Shown here: in pieces, positions 50,970-58,982 of the stretch
Numbering within the stretch: position 1 is the stretch's first letter
How the letters are laid out: each line of letters begins with the position of its first letter
NCBI GenBank assembly: GCA_039026915.1
Contig: JBCCLJ010000012.1
Location: 1 to 64,000, forward strand
Length of the DNA stretch: 64,000 nucleotides
Reading direction: 5' to 3'
From: JBCCLJ01 sp039026915
GTDB taxonomy: Bacteria; Acidobacteriota; Thermoanaerobaculia; Multivoradales; Multivoraceae
Made by a program: the position numbers and the translations under genes
Notes under the pieces: generated by a model
What the model was told of the DNA's origin: nothing
The model's input: only the letters and a program-made list of their open reading frames with translations
The model's database searches: none

Positions 50970-51890
50970 TCAGTAGCGCGCGACGCGCCTTGGCATCGGC
51001 CGCGGAAGAAAGCGACGCCGGACCGTCTCGGCCATGCGCTTGGCGACGCGGCCCAGCGCTCCGCCGGGCTCCGACTGCCTCGCCACGTCATCCTGCTTGA
51101 GGCCGGCCGCTCCTTCACCGCCGCTCTCGGAGAACTCCTGCCACGTCTGGCGGTACTGCCCGAGAAACGGATTGACGCCGCTCGTCGCCTCGTCCGCCTT
51201 CGTCGCCACCAGAAACGTCGCAGCCTGCTTGCCGCCGTAGCGGCCGTAGCTGAGGCCGTCGAGGCAGCCCGGCTCGTACTGGTAGATGTCCCAGGTGTCC
51301 GAGTAGAGGCGACCGCGGTACCAGTAGGCGTAGTACTCGCAGAGGTAGTGGCTGTCGATCTGCCAGCCGTTGGCGGCGTAGTAGTCGGAGAAGAACGTCG
51401 GGCACAGCATGTAGAAGCCGAGGTCCATGTGGTTGTTCGACGGCACCGCCGCGTGCACGACGCGTCCGCCGGGCTTGAGCAGTTTGTAGATGTTGGTCAG
51501 AACGTTCGGCAGATGGAAGATCTGCACCGAGGTCCCCGTCTCGAAGACGACGTCGAACTGCCCTTCGAGATCCTCCGGCACCGACTCGTTGAGATCGAAG
51601 ATGTAGTCCGCGCCCTCCCACTCTTCGATGTCCGACGAGGTCACGCGATCAAAGCCCAGCGACTCGAAGAGTGTGTGATCGTCGATGCACTGCTCCGCGG
51701 CAAGCCGCGGATCGTGAGACAGACGCGTCTCGACGTCGCGCAGAGTCACGCCGTGCGCACCAGCCCATGCGCGCAGCTCTTCGTGCGTGAAGTAGACCGT
51801 CGAGCGCCCGAACTGCAGAACGGTGCCTGCGAACGGCTGCCGCTTGTGCTCTTCGAGCAGGAGGCGGGCGCTACCGCGAGGAATTCCCAA
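50970..51890 (-). CDS. Class I SAM-dependent methyltransferase-like protein
   Basis: The start is taken as TTG 51890 (GGAG at good distance), giving 306 residues; the open frame continues to GTG 52028 but that would overlap the divergent gene at 52019. Methyltransferase-like features are DIEEWEGADYIFDLNESVPEDLEGQFDVVFETGT and LTNIYKLLKPGGRVVHAAVPSNNHMD. This matches the segments after the SAM-binding motif, although the glycine-rich motif I itself is not obvious. The C-terminus is basic (RRRFLPRPMPRRVARY). It precedes the HisC-like gene by 7 bases. The substrate is unknown. Confidence 0.72.
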   Translation of the reverse strand: MGIPRGSARLLLEEHKRQPFAGTVLQFGRSTVYFTHEELRAWAGAHGVTLRDVETRLSHDPRLAAEQCIDDHTLFESLGFDRVTSSDIEEWEGADYIFDLNESVPEDLEGQFDVVFETGTSVQIFHLPNVLTNIYKLLKPGGRVVHAAVPSNNHMDLGFYMLCPTFFSDYYAANGWQIDSHYLCEYYAYWYRGRLYSDTWDIYQYEPGCLDGLSYGRYGGKQAATFLVATKADEATSGVNPFLGQYRQTWQEFSESGGEGAAGLKQDDVARQSEPGGALGRVAKRMAETVRRRFLPRPMPRRVARY

Positions 51891-52005
51891 GTCGACTCCG
51901 GGGGTTGGAAGGGGCGTTGTCGCCGCGAAAGCCGGCAGGCTATCACTCGATGCAAAGGGCGCCGAGCGGCGTTCGGGCGGCCTCTTCACCACTCCCTTCC
52001 ACTGG

Positions 52006-52011
52006 TAGACT
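52006..52011 (+). promoter_or_regulatory. -10-like box of a probable leaderless promoter
   Basis: TAGACT lies 7 nt before the ATG at 52019; a TTCACC at 51985-51990 is a poor -35 (15-nt spacing). It would drive the exported propeller-like gene. Confidence 0.35.
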
Positions 52012-52018
52012 TTCTCCG

Positions 52019-53140
52019 ATGACGTCACTCTCCCCCTCGCCCTCTGAAGGCTCCTTCGGGAGCTTCTCTCTGCGTCCGAAGTGCCTTACGCTGGCCGCCT
52101 TCGCGTTGCTCGCTTCCGCCGCCGCAGGGCAGTCGCTCAGCGCGCGAGGAACGACCTTCGATGCGCTCCTTCATCCGGGGGACGACCGCGCCACGCTCAT
52201 CCTCTCGAGCGAGGGCGCCGAGCGCGAGCAAGCGATCGAGAAGCGCGGGCGCACGACGCTCGGTCTGGAGCTGGGCCCCGGCGGCTATCCAACGTCCCTG
52301 GCGGTTGCAGGATCCAAGTGGTGGGTCGCCGGCGACCACCTGACGGCAGACCGTCGACGCGTCCTGTTCGTACGTTCCGGCGATCGTGACCTCTTGGAGA
52401 CCGTCGTGCCGCCGGCTTCCGAGCAGAACATCCAGACCCAGGCGCGCCTGCTGACGCACGAAGGCGCGGTTCGTGGCATCGTTTGGATGCAGGGCCCGAG
52501 CTCGAGGCGGCTCGGACCCTGGGCCTCGACCTGGGACGGGTCCGGGTTCTCAGCTCCACGGCCGATCGGGCCCGAGGCCTCCGGTAGTCAGACGGGTCTG
52601 GTGGCGACGGCTCTTGCGGACGGCCGGTGGCTCGCCGTGTGGAGCTCCTACGACGGCAACGACGACGACCTCCTCGCAAGCTTCTGGAGCGGCGAGGCCT
52701 GGAGCGCGCCCCAGCCGCTCACCGACAACGGGGTTCCGGACGTGCGGCCGAGCGTGGTCACCACCGCGGAAGGTGCTCTCCTCGCCTGGAGTCAGTGGCA
52801 CAACGGTCGCTATCGCATCGTGCTCGCGCGGATCGAGCAGGAGCGCAAGGTCGCGGAGACAGTGATCGGCGGCCCAAACAGCGGGCGTCCACACCTCTCG
52901 GCGGCAGCGAACGGCAGCACGCACGTCCTCTACCTCGAAGGCACGAGTCAGGAGTGGACTCTTCTCGAGCTCGCGCCCGAGGGTCGGATCGTGCGTCGTG
53001 CCTCGTCACCCGCTACAGAAGAACGCCCCGCCGTGATCTTGGGCTCGGACCGCATCGTGTTCAGTGCCGCCGGCGCCGACGAAGCAACCACCGTCTGGAC
53101 GGACGCACCGAAGTCTCTCGCATGGACTTTCGAGCAGTAG
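52019..53140 (+). CDS. Exported sialidase/propeller-like protein
   Basis: The 373-residue product has a signal peptide (cleavage near AAAGQ, about residue 37) and repeated blades with patterns such as DGRWLAVWSSYDG and GALLAWSQWHNGRYRIVLAR, reminiscent of sialidase- or BNR-type propellers. Catalytic Arg-triad residues of sialidases are not recognisable. It shares the blade style of the giant Calx-beta protein's C-terminal half. The ORF ends inside the start of the SGNH gene by 19 bases, so the two are probably translationally coupled. Confidence 0.7.
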   Translation: MTSLSPSPSEGSFGSFSLRPKCLTLAAFALLASAAAGQSLSARGTTFDALLHPGDDRATLILSSEGAEREQAIEKRGRTTLGLELGPGGYPTSLAVAGSKWWVAGDHLTADRRRVLFVRSGDRDLLETVVPPASEQNIQTQARLLTHEGAVRGIVWMQGPSSRRLGPWASTWDGSGFSAPRPIGPEASGSQTGLVATALADGRWLAVWSSYDGNDDDLLASFWSGEAWSAPQPLTDNGVPDVRPSVVTTAEGALLAWSQWHNGRYRIVLARIEQERKVAETVIGGPNSGRPHLSAAANGSTHVLYLEGTSQEWTLLELAPEGRIVRRASSPATEERPAVILGSDRIVFSAAGADEATTVWTDAPKSLAWTFEQ

Positions 53141-54318
53141 CGCAGCGGGCCACTTTGAGCTTCTCTCTGAGACCCTTGCTGGCGACCTTCGCCACCCTGG
53201 CGATGCTCGTCGCGCCGGCCGCCGCCCAGACCCGCTACGTCGCCTTCGGCGACAGCATCACCAATGGCTTCGGCGACTCCGTGGACGGCGACGACGCCGG
53301 CTATCCGGACCGGCTCGAGCGCCTCCTCGCAGACGGTTCGACCGTCCTCAAGCTCGGCTTCGACGGCGAGGCGACCGAAGACGCGTTCGCCCGCTGGGAC
53401 CAGAATGCCAACGTGATCTCCGGCAACGACGTCATGATTCTCGCCTTCGGCACGAATGACGTGACACGCGTGGCACGGGGCGACCTTTCGATGGAGACGG
53501 TCTTCTTCAACATCCGCCAGCTCGTTCAGCGAGCGCGCGACGAAGGTATGACCGTGATCCACGCGACGACGATCCCCCGTCTTCCCGACGCCCGGCGCGA
53601 TCCGAACAACCTCGTCAACGACGACTTCAACCAGCAGCTGCGCGATCTCGCAGGGCGCAACGGTCGCCGCCTCGTCGACAACAACCAGATCTACTCGACC
53701 GAAACGAACATCTTCAGCCGGCTCTACTACGACGGCCCGATCACGGACAACGTCGGCCACCCAAACGCCGCGGGCTACGATCTGATGGCGCAGAGCTACC
53801 ACGACGTCATTCGCGACATCGACACGGTCTCGCCGGTTCCGGGAATCCTCTCGCCGCTCAACGGCGAGGAGAACGTCGACCCCTTCACGTCGATCAGTGT
53901 CGACGTCTGGGACTTCGGCGTCGGCGTCGACACAGTCACCGCCGAGCTGATCGTCAACGGCACGCCGACCGGAACGCTCCCCTCGGGCACCGGCAACCGA
54001 GTCAACTTCAACTACGTCCCCCCGAGCGCACTGAGCGGCATCGTGACGGTGGCTCTGCGCGTCTCCGATCTCGCCATCCCGGCCCACACCCTGGACCGCC
54101 AGATCGCGCGGTTCACGGTCTCGGGCACGACGGCCCTGCAGGGCGATGTCGACGGCGACGGCCGCGTCGACGGCCAGGATCTGATCCAGCTCGCACTGTC
54201 CTTCGGCGCGAGGTCGACCAACTCCCGCTACGATGCGGCCGCCGATCTCAACGGCGACGGCATCGTCGATGGTCAGGACCTGGCCGTGCTGGGATCGGCT
54301 TTCGGACGCGGCCAGTAG
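53122..54318 (+). CDS. Exported SGNH/GDSL hydrolase with a C-terminal dockerin
   Basis: The 398-residue product has a signal peptide (cleavage near AAAQ) and a GDSL-type domain: GDS45ITNGFG (nucleophile block), AFGTN112DV (Gly/Asn blocks) and DNVGHPNAAGY (D-x-x-H block). An Ig-like segment follows (about residues 240-335), then two EF-hand-like loops (GDVDGDGRVDGQDL and DLNGDGIVDGQDL), which make a dockerin type I domain. Dockerins normally bind cohesins; no cohesin gene is visible. It is probably a secreted esterase acting on polysaccharide or other surface material. The start overlaps the upstream gene by 19 bases. Confidence 0.85.
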   Translation: MDFRAVAQRATLSFSLRPLLATFATLAMLVAPAAAQTRYVAFGDSITNGFGDSVDGDDAGYPDRLERLLADGSTVLKLGFDGEATEDAFARWDQNANVISGNDVMILAFGTNDVTRVARGDLSMETVFFNIRQLVQRARDEGMTVIHATTIPRLPDARRDPNNLVNDDFNQQLRDLAGRNGRRLVDNNQIYSTETNIFSRLYYDGPITDNVGHPNAAGYDLMAQSYHDVIRDIDTVSPVPGILSPLNGEENVDPFTSISVDVWDFGVGVDTVTAELIVNGTPTGTLPSGTGNRVNFNYVPPSALSGIVTVALRVSDLAIPAHTLDRQIARFTVSGTTALQGDVDGDGRVDGQDLIQLALSFGARSTNSRYDAAADLNGDGIVDGQDLAVLGSAFGRGQ

Positions 54319-54335
54319 CCGCGTGTACTGTCCGA

Positions 54336-55325
54336 CTAGCGACGCCGGAGCCAGAAGGCGGCAGCGAGACCGAGAGCCGTCGCGAACACGAGCAGCGCGA
54401 AGTCCGACAACGGTACCGCGGTCGCTCCCGCTCCGGTCGGTCCGCTCACACCACCGCTCGCCCGATCCCCAGGAAGGAAGAAGGGGTAGGTATCGTTGAA
54501 GAAGAAACCTGGGAACGACTCCCACTCTTCATCGAGGCTCCGTTCGAACTGCAGATTGTCGAAGGCATCCCGGCCCTCCGGATAGATGAAGAAGCGTCTC
54601 CGACTCGGTAGCCTCCGATACTCGACGCGGTCTCCGGCCCCGATGGATGCCTGCAGTTCCTCGAGCGTCGGCCTCTCGGTATCGTTGGAGACACGGATTC
54701 GAGGGACGAAGACCTCGTGGTGCGTGAACAGCTCATCGCGGTAGGCGTTCCTCACGCCCTGTTTGAAAACAGGCGAGAAGTACCACTCTTTGGTTCGCTC
54801 GGCGACGAGTGAGTCCAAGATCTTCTCGATCTTGGGACCCAGGCCGACCCGAAAGAAGACGTGGAGATCGCCAGGCGCCCCGGTCGCGTTCGGAGTCGAG
54901 AAGGCTCCCCTTCCCCAACCCGGGGGCTCCGATGCGTTCGGACCGGCCGGCTGGTAGCGCGAGCTGTAGTAGAGCTCGAACCTCGGATCGAGAGAGGTCA
55001 CCAGCTCTTCGACCTCTTCTCCGGTACCGCTCTCCGTTCCGGAGCGGGCGGTGTAGACGGCAAAGTAGCTCTCGTTGACCTGGAGGTAGTTGCAGCTGTC
55101 GTCTCGTGTAGCCGCCCGGAGATACGTCTCGTTGCAGGGAACGGGAGGCGCCGAGCTGATGGCGAGCGAGGCGGCCAGAGCGAAGCCCGAGGCTGGGTCC
55201 GGACGTCCAGAACCGACCCGTCCATCCACAGGCGCCTGTGCGGCGCTGGCAGCCGCACAGCAAATCCAGAGGACGAGAAGCTCGGCCGCGCATCGGCCAG
55301 AGGTTCTTCGACGCTTCCCCTTCAT
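54336..55325 (-). CDS. Exported protein with IPTL-CTERM-like sorting tail
   Basis: The 329-residue product has a signal peptide (hydrophobic segment at about 14-29) and a C-terminal tail AVPLSDFALLVFATALGLAAAFWLRRR, which has the P-L-S-x-x-x hydrophobic helix and Arg cluster of IPTL/PEP-CTERM exosortase-type signals. The mature part is paralogous to 56582-57586: NYLQVNESYFAVYTARSG, TGEEVEELVTSLDPRF, LYYSSRYQPAGPNASEPP and SPVFKQGVRNAYRDEL match segments there. The body has no named domain. No exosortase gene is seen in this window. It is probably anchored or processed at the cell surface. It follows the small CTERM gene at 55365 by 39 bases. Confidence 0.75.
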   Translation of the reverse strand: MKGKRRRTSGRCAAELLVLWICCAAASAAQAPVDGRVGSGRPDPASGFALAASLAISSAPPVPCNETYLRAATRDDSCNYLQVNESYFAVYTARSGTESGTGEEVEELVTSLDPRFELYYSSRYQPAGPNASEPPGWGRGAFSTPNATGAPGDLHVFFRVGLGPKIEKILDSLVAERTKEWYFSPVFKQGVRNAYRDELFTHHEVFVPRIRVSNDTERPTLEELQASIGAGDRVEYRRLPSRRRFFIYPEGRDAFDNLQFERSLDEEWESFPGFFFNDTYPFFLPGDRASGGVSGPTGAGATAVPLSDFALLVFATALGLAAAFWLRRR

Positions 55326-55364
55326 GCGGGGACTCCTTTTCCAAGACTCATCAGACCCACTGAC

Positions 55365-55583
55365 CTAACGCCTCAGCAGCCACAGAATAGCGCTCAGGCC
55401 GAGCGCGCCTGCGAGCAAGAAGGACGCAGAGTCGGAGATCGGCACGACGGTTGCCGATTCGCCCGAGAGGCCGCCAACGGCGGTGGGGCTCGGCTTCGCT
55501 GGGGAAGCAGGGACCCACGAACGACCCGCCGGAAGAGATTTCCAGCGCGGCCACTCCCCACTCGCTCCCTCACGATCGTGCAT
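55365..55583 (-). CDS. Tiny protein consisting mainly of an IPTL-CTERM-like tail
   Basis: The 72-residue product ends with TVVPISDSASFLLAGALGLSAILWLLRR, a sorting tail of the same type as its neighbours, but has no N-terminal signal peptide and no body domain. Its upstream region (55602-55616) has the same palindrome, at the same distance from the ATG, as the paralog at 56582-57586. It may be the remnant of a paralog that lost its body by an internal deletion, or a short mini-protein. A CAAGG-type SD is possible. It lies 39 bases before the 54336-55325 gene and may be co-transcribed with it. Confidence 0.55.
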   Translation of the reverse strand: MHDREGASGEWPRWKSLPAGRSWVPASPAKPSPTAVGGLSGESATVVPISDSASFLLAGALGLSAILWLLRR

Positions 55584-55601
55584 CCTTGCCCCCCAGCGAT
55601 A

Positions 55602-55616
55602 ATGCTACATTAGCAT
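55602..55616. promoter_or_regulatory. Palindromic element upstream of the small CTERM gene
   Basis: ATGCTA (55602-55607) and TAGCAT (55611-55616) form a perfect inverted repeat with a 3-base spacer. On the minus strand it reads TATGCTAATGTAGCAT and starts 18 nt before the ATG at 55583. A near-identical element lies 16 nt before the paralog at 57586. TATGCT resembles a -10 box, so it could be an operator overlapping the promoter. Confidence 0.5.
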
Positions 55617-55665
55617 AGACCGGTAGCTAGGCAACCGCCGCGTCGTCGCAGTTGCGCGCCGGCGG

Positions 55666-56451
55666 TCAGCGACCGAGCACTTTGGAGAGTGTGGCCCGGG
55701 TCGCGGCCATCGAGAGGGAGCGGCGAATCGCGCTCGCGTTTTCCGCCACGAACGAACTCGAGCCGAGAATCACGTTGCCTGAAGCTTCCGCAACATAGCT
55801 GTCGAAGAGCTCAGATCTTCGAGCACTCTGCTCGAGCTGCTCGTCCCAGCCCGGAGCTCCAGGTCCGTCCGGATAGAACTGCGAAGCGATCTCCTGAAAA
55901 CCAAAGTCCTTCAATAGCGCCCGCGTCTGGTCGCCAGGCACTTCCTCCGGCCAGTAGGGCACCAGGTCGAGCTCGATGTGAATCAGGGAGACCTTGTCCT
56001 TGATGCCTTCGAGCCCTTCCACTACCTGGTGGGCAGCGCCCTCGACGTCGATCCAGAGAGCGATCGGGGCTGCGGCATCCGCGAGCAATGCGTCGAGACG
56101 AACGGTCTCGACCGTGTCGACGCGCTTGGTCTTCGAGTAGCCAGACAAGAGCGAGCTCTCGCCTCGGTTTGCGTCCGTCGACGAATAGTCGACGTCCGCT
56201 ACGTGAAACTCGGCCTCGCCGTTGGCCTCGCTCGCCGCCTTGTGAAGGACCTCGACACCCGCCGCAACGAGGCGGGCATCCGACATCATCCGATCGTAGT
56301 TCTCGCGATTCGCCTCGAGCGCAAGAACGCTCGCATCAGGAAGGGCTCGAGCGAAGTCCAGAGACTCGGCACCGTCCATCGAACCGACGTCGCAGACCGT
56401 CTGGCAGCGAGTCCGCTTGAGCAGGGCAAGGAAGAGTCTCTTGGTATTCAT
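55666..56451 (-). CDS. FkbM-family methyltransferase
   Basis: The 261-residue product (ATG 56451, GGAGGAGGG upstream) has an FkbM-like SAM-dependent methyltransferase core. It shows TVCDVGSMDGAESLDFAR (the glycine-rich SAM loop), VLALEANRENYDRM (motif II acid), VDTVETVRLDALL, PIALWIDVEGAAHQVVEGL and SLIHIELDLVPY, which are hallmarks of the FkbM family. FkbM enzymes O-methylate sugars or small molecules. Its position between two IPTL-CTERM protein genes suggests it modifies a glycan attached to these surface proteins, but this is only context. It is on the same strand as both. Confidence 0.88.
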   Translation of the reverse strand: MNTKRLFLALLKRTRCQTVCDVGSMDGAESLDFARALPDASVLALEANRENYDRMMSDARLVAAGVEVLHKAASEANGEAEFHVADVDYSSTDANRGESSLLSGYSKTKRVDTVETVRLDALLADAAAPIALWIDVEGAAHQVVEGLEGIKDKVSLIHIELDLVPYWPEEVPGDQTRALLKDFGFQEIASQFYPDGPGAPGWDEQLEQSARRSELFDSYVAEASGNVILGSSSFVAENASAIRRSLSMAATRATLSKVLGR

Positions 56452-56581
56452 GATGGTTCCCTCCTCCATCGGAAAGGCGAGGATGACTTGGGAGCGATGA
56501 GCTCTACGCCGCGAAACGTGCCCAGGACTTGCGCGCAGCACCGCTCTCGAGCGCTTGCCAAGAGGCTGGGAGTCGAACCGA

Positions 56582-57586
56582 CTATCGCCTCCTGAGCACC
56601 AGGAATGCTCCCAGGCCGAGAGCCGCCGCCAGCAGCAACGATCCCCAGTCGCTCAAAGGTACAGCGGCCGCAGCGCCGCCGGGTCCGGTCGAGGGGCCTC
56701 CCGTGGGAGTGACCTGCTCTCCGGGAAGGGTGAAGGGGTACGTCCACGTCCACGTCCTACTCGGCAGCTGCTCGCGAAGATCTCTCTCGATCTCCAACAC
56801 CTCCAGGCCGTTGCGGGTTGCCGGAAAGACCTGAAGACCGGTGCTTCCCACGACCTGATGCTCGACACGATCTTGAGAGCTCAGGAGCGAGCGGACCTGC
56901 TCCAAACCCGAAGGTTCGGGTTGGCTGAAGATCCAGAGTCTCGGCAACACGAACTCGTGGTACGAGTTCAGTTTGTCACGTACTGCCGTTCGTTCGCCAT
57001 TGCGCACCAGCGGCGAGAAAAACCACTCCTTGGTCCGCTGAGCGACGAGAGCGTCGAGAATGCCTTCGATCTTCGCTCCGAGACTCGGCCGGAAGAAGAC
57101 GTGCACGTCCGCTGGAGCAGAGGTCGCGTTGGGAAGAGAAAAAGCGTTGCCCCAAACGAAAGGAGGCTCCGAAGCGTTGTGCGTCGCCGGCTGGTACCGC
57201 GAGCTGTAGTGAAGCCGAAAGTCGCTGTCGACGGCAGTGACCAGGTCCTCCACTTCTTCACCCGTGCCGCCGGCTGGGCCGCTGCGGGTCGTTAGGACCG
57301 CGAAGTAGTTCTCATTGACGAGCGCGTAGTAGCAGAAGTCGTCGGACGAAAAGCCACGGACATACTCTTCGTCGCAGGGCACCGGGCTAGAGCTGCGGCC
57401 TACCGAAGAGGCCCTCTCGGCGAGCGATCGCATCGGCGGTGCGGAGATCGGTGCCCCGCCCCTCTCGGCAACCCGCTGCGGGTTCTCCGACAGCTGGGCT
57501 GCACTCCCCAGCGGAGCACAGAGGAGGGCGGTCGTCCAGACCGCGCACCACCGCCGACGCCACCCCGTCTCTCCATTCACGCGCAT
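56582..57586 (-). CDS. Exported protein with IPTL-CTERM-like sorting tail (paralog)
   Basis: The 334-residue product has a signal peptide (WCAVWTTALLCAPLGSAAQ) and ends in AVPLSDWGSLLLAAALGLGAFLVLRRR, very like the IPTL-CTERM consensus with its PLSxWG core. The body matches 54336-55325 over its length (YYALVNENYFAVLTTRSG, GTGEEVEDLVTAVDSDF, LHYSSRYQPATHNASEPP, FFRPSLGAKIEGILDAL). A palindrome (57603-57619) lies 16 nt upstream of the ATG. The function is unknown; the tail implies delivery to a sorting system. The FkbM methyltransferase lies 130 bases downstream. Confidence 0.78.
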   Translation of the reverse strand: MRVNGETGWRRRWCAVWTTALLCAPLGSAAQLSENPQRVAERGGAPISAPPMRSLAERASSVGRSSSPVPCDEEYVRGFSSDDFCYYALVNENYFAVLTTRSGPAGGTGEEVEDLVTAVDSDFRLHYSSRYQPATHNASEPPFVWGNAFSLPNATSAPADVHVFFRPSLGAKIEGILDALVAQRTKEWFFSPLVRNGERTAVRDKLNSYHEFVLPRLWIFSQPEPSGLEQVRSLLSSQDRVEHQVVGSTGLQVFPATRNGLEVLEIERDLREQLPSRTWTWTYPFTLPGEQVTPTGGPSTGPGGAAAAVPLSDWGSLLLAAALGLGAFLVLRRR

Positions 57587-57602
57587 CCGAAGCTCCCCAC
57601 AG

Positions 57603-57619
57603 TATGCTCTATCAGCATA
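57603..57619. promoter_or_regulatory. Palindromic element upstream of the IPTL-CTERM gene
   Basis: TATGCT (57603-57608) and AGCATA (57614-57619) form a perfect inverted repeat with a 5-base spacer, starting 16 nt before the ATG at 57586. It matches the element upstream of the tiny CTERM gene, which supports a shared promoter or operator. Confidence 0.55.
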
Positions 57620-57668
57620 ACGAAGGGGCTAGACTTGTCAACCGCACCACAAATGCGGCGCTCCTCCG

Positions 57669-58982
57669 CTACTCAGCAATGCAGTAGAGGCTCTCGCGGC
57701 CGCGCAGATAGAGGCGGTCTCCCAGCACGACCGGCGACGCATCGAAGCGGTCGTCGAGGGTGTTCGTCGCCAGCACCTCAAGTTCCTTTCCGGCGTCGAG
57801 GACCATCGACTTGCCCTTGCGACCGATGAGGTACACGCGGCCGCCGGCGCCGACGGGCGAAGCGTAAGCGTTGGCCAGATCGCTGAGGCGCTCGTTGTAG
57901 AGCAGCTCGCCGTTGCTGGCGTCGAGGGCGGTGAAGATGTTGGTGATGACCTTGAAGAAGTACAGGTTGCCGTTGTAGAGCAGCGGCGAAGCGACGTAGG
58001 GCGTGTCCTTGTCGTAGGTCCAGACCACCTTGTCGGTACCGGTCAGATCGCCCTCGGCGCCGACGACGTTGATCGCCTGTAGCGCGTAGCCGCGAAAGCC
58101 GCTCATCACGTAGACCATGCCGTCCTTGTGCACCGGGCTGGGAATGACGTTCTCGGTCATGCCGGTCGTCGTCCAGATGTCGTGGCCGGTCTCGAGGTCG
58201 TAACCGCGCACGTTGGTCGTCGCGTTGGTGATGATCTGCGGCCGACCGTCGACCTCGATGATGATCGGCGTCGACCAGGAGGTCGCTTCGTCACGGGCGT
58301 TCTGCCACTTCGTTTCGCCCGTCGCCGCATCGAGGGCCTCGATGAAGCTCTCTCCCTCGTGATCCCACTGAATGACGAGCGTGCCGCCGTAGACGGCCGG
58401 CGAGCTGCCCTCTCCGAAGGCCATGCGAGTCGTCATCTGACCGAAATCGCGCTCCCAGAGCACCTTGCCGTCCAGGTCGAGAGCGAAGAGCCCGGTCGAG
58501 CCGAAGTAGGCATAGAGGCGCTCGCCGTCCGTGACCGGCGAGTTCGAGGCCCAGGTGGAGTCCATGTGGGAGCCTTCATGCGGGACGCCGGCGCCCACCT
58601 TGCTGCGCCACACTTCGCTGCCGTCTTCGGTCGAGTACGCCAGGACGACCCAGTCGTGAACGTTGTCGGGCGCCCGTCCCGCGCGATCCTGCTCTCCGGG
58701 ACTGCCGTCCGGGGTCTTGCCGGTGTCGATCGCCACCGTGAGAAAGAGCCGATCTCCCCAGATGACGGGCGTCGACGAGCCGAGGCCCGGCAGGTCGACC
58801 TTGAAAGCGACATTCTTCTCTTCGCTCCACTCGGTGGGAGGCGAGCCGGGGGCTTCTCCAGTGCCGGCAGGGCCGCGCCAGGTGGGCCAATGGTCGTTGC
58901 TTTCGGAGGCGAGCGTCGGAAGAACGAAGGCGAAGGTGGCCAAGCAGATCAGGAGCGTGAGTCGGCGCATGAGCATTCCCAT
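57669..58982 (-). CDS. Exported PQQ-like beta-propeller protein (WRG type)
   Basis: The 437-residue product has a signal peptide (RRLTLLICLATFAFVLPTLAS) and the WPTWRGPAGTG motif at the start of the mature chain. PQQ-like blades follow, with DAATGETKWQNA, DLETGHDIWTT and DASNGELLYNE. It is the third paralog with 3516-4826 and 12832-14124. ATGs at 58982, 58976 and 58970 are all possible starts. On the minus strand a TAACTT box ends 5 nt before the first ATG, again close to leaderless geometry. No enzymatic activity is assignable. Confidence 0.87.
   Translation of the reverse strand: MGMLMRRLTLLICLATFAFVLPTLASESNDHWPTWRGPAGTGEAPGSPPTEWSEEKNVAFKVDLPGLGSSTPVIWGDRLFLTVAIDTGKTPDGSPGEQDRAGRAPDNVHDWVVLAYSTEDGSEVWRSKVGAGVPHEGSHMDSTWASNSPVTDGERLYAYFGSTGLFALDLDGKVLWERDFGQMTTRMAFGEGSSPAVYGGTLVIQWDHEGESFIEALDAATGETKWQNARDEATSWSTPIIIEVDGRPQIITNATTNVRGYDLETGHDIWTTTGMTENVIPSPVHKDGMVYVMSGFRGYALQAINVVGAEGDLTGTDKVVWTYDKDTPYVASPLLYNGNLYFFKVITNIFTALDASNGELLYNERLSDLANAYASPVGAGGRVYLIGRKGKSMVLDAGKELEVLATNTLDDRFDASPVVLGDRLYLRGRESLYCIAE

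Noticed and set aside
56540..56600. tRNA T-arm-like sequence (GGTTCGACTCC on the minus strand)
   Set aside because: The 5-bp T-stem does not pair and no acceptor or anticodon arm fits; the stretch overlaps the stop region of the IPTL-CTERM gene.
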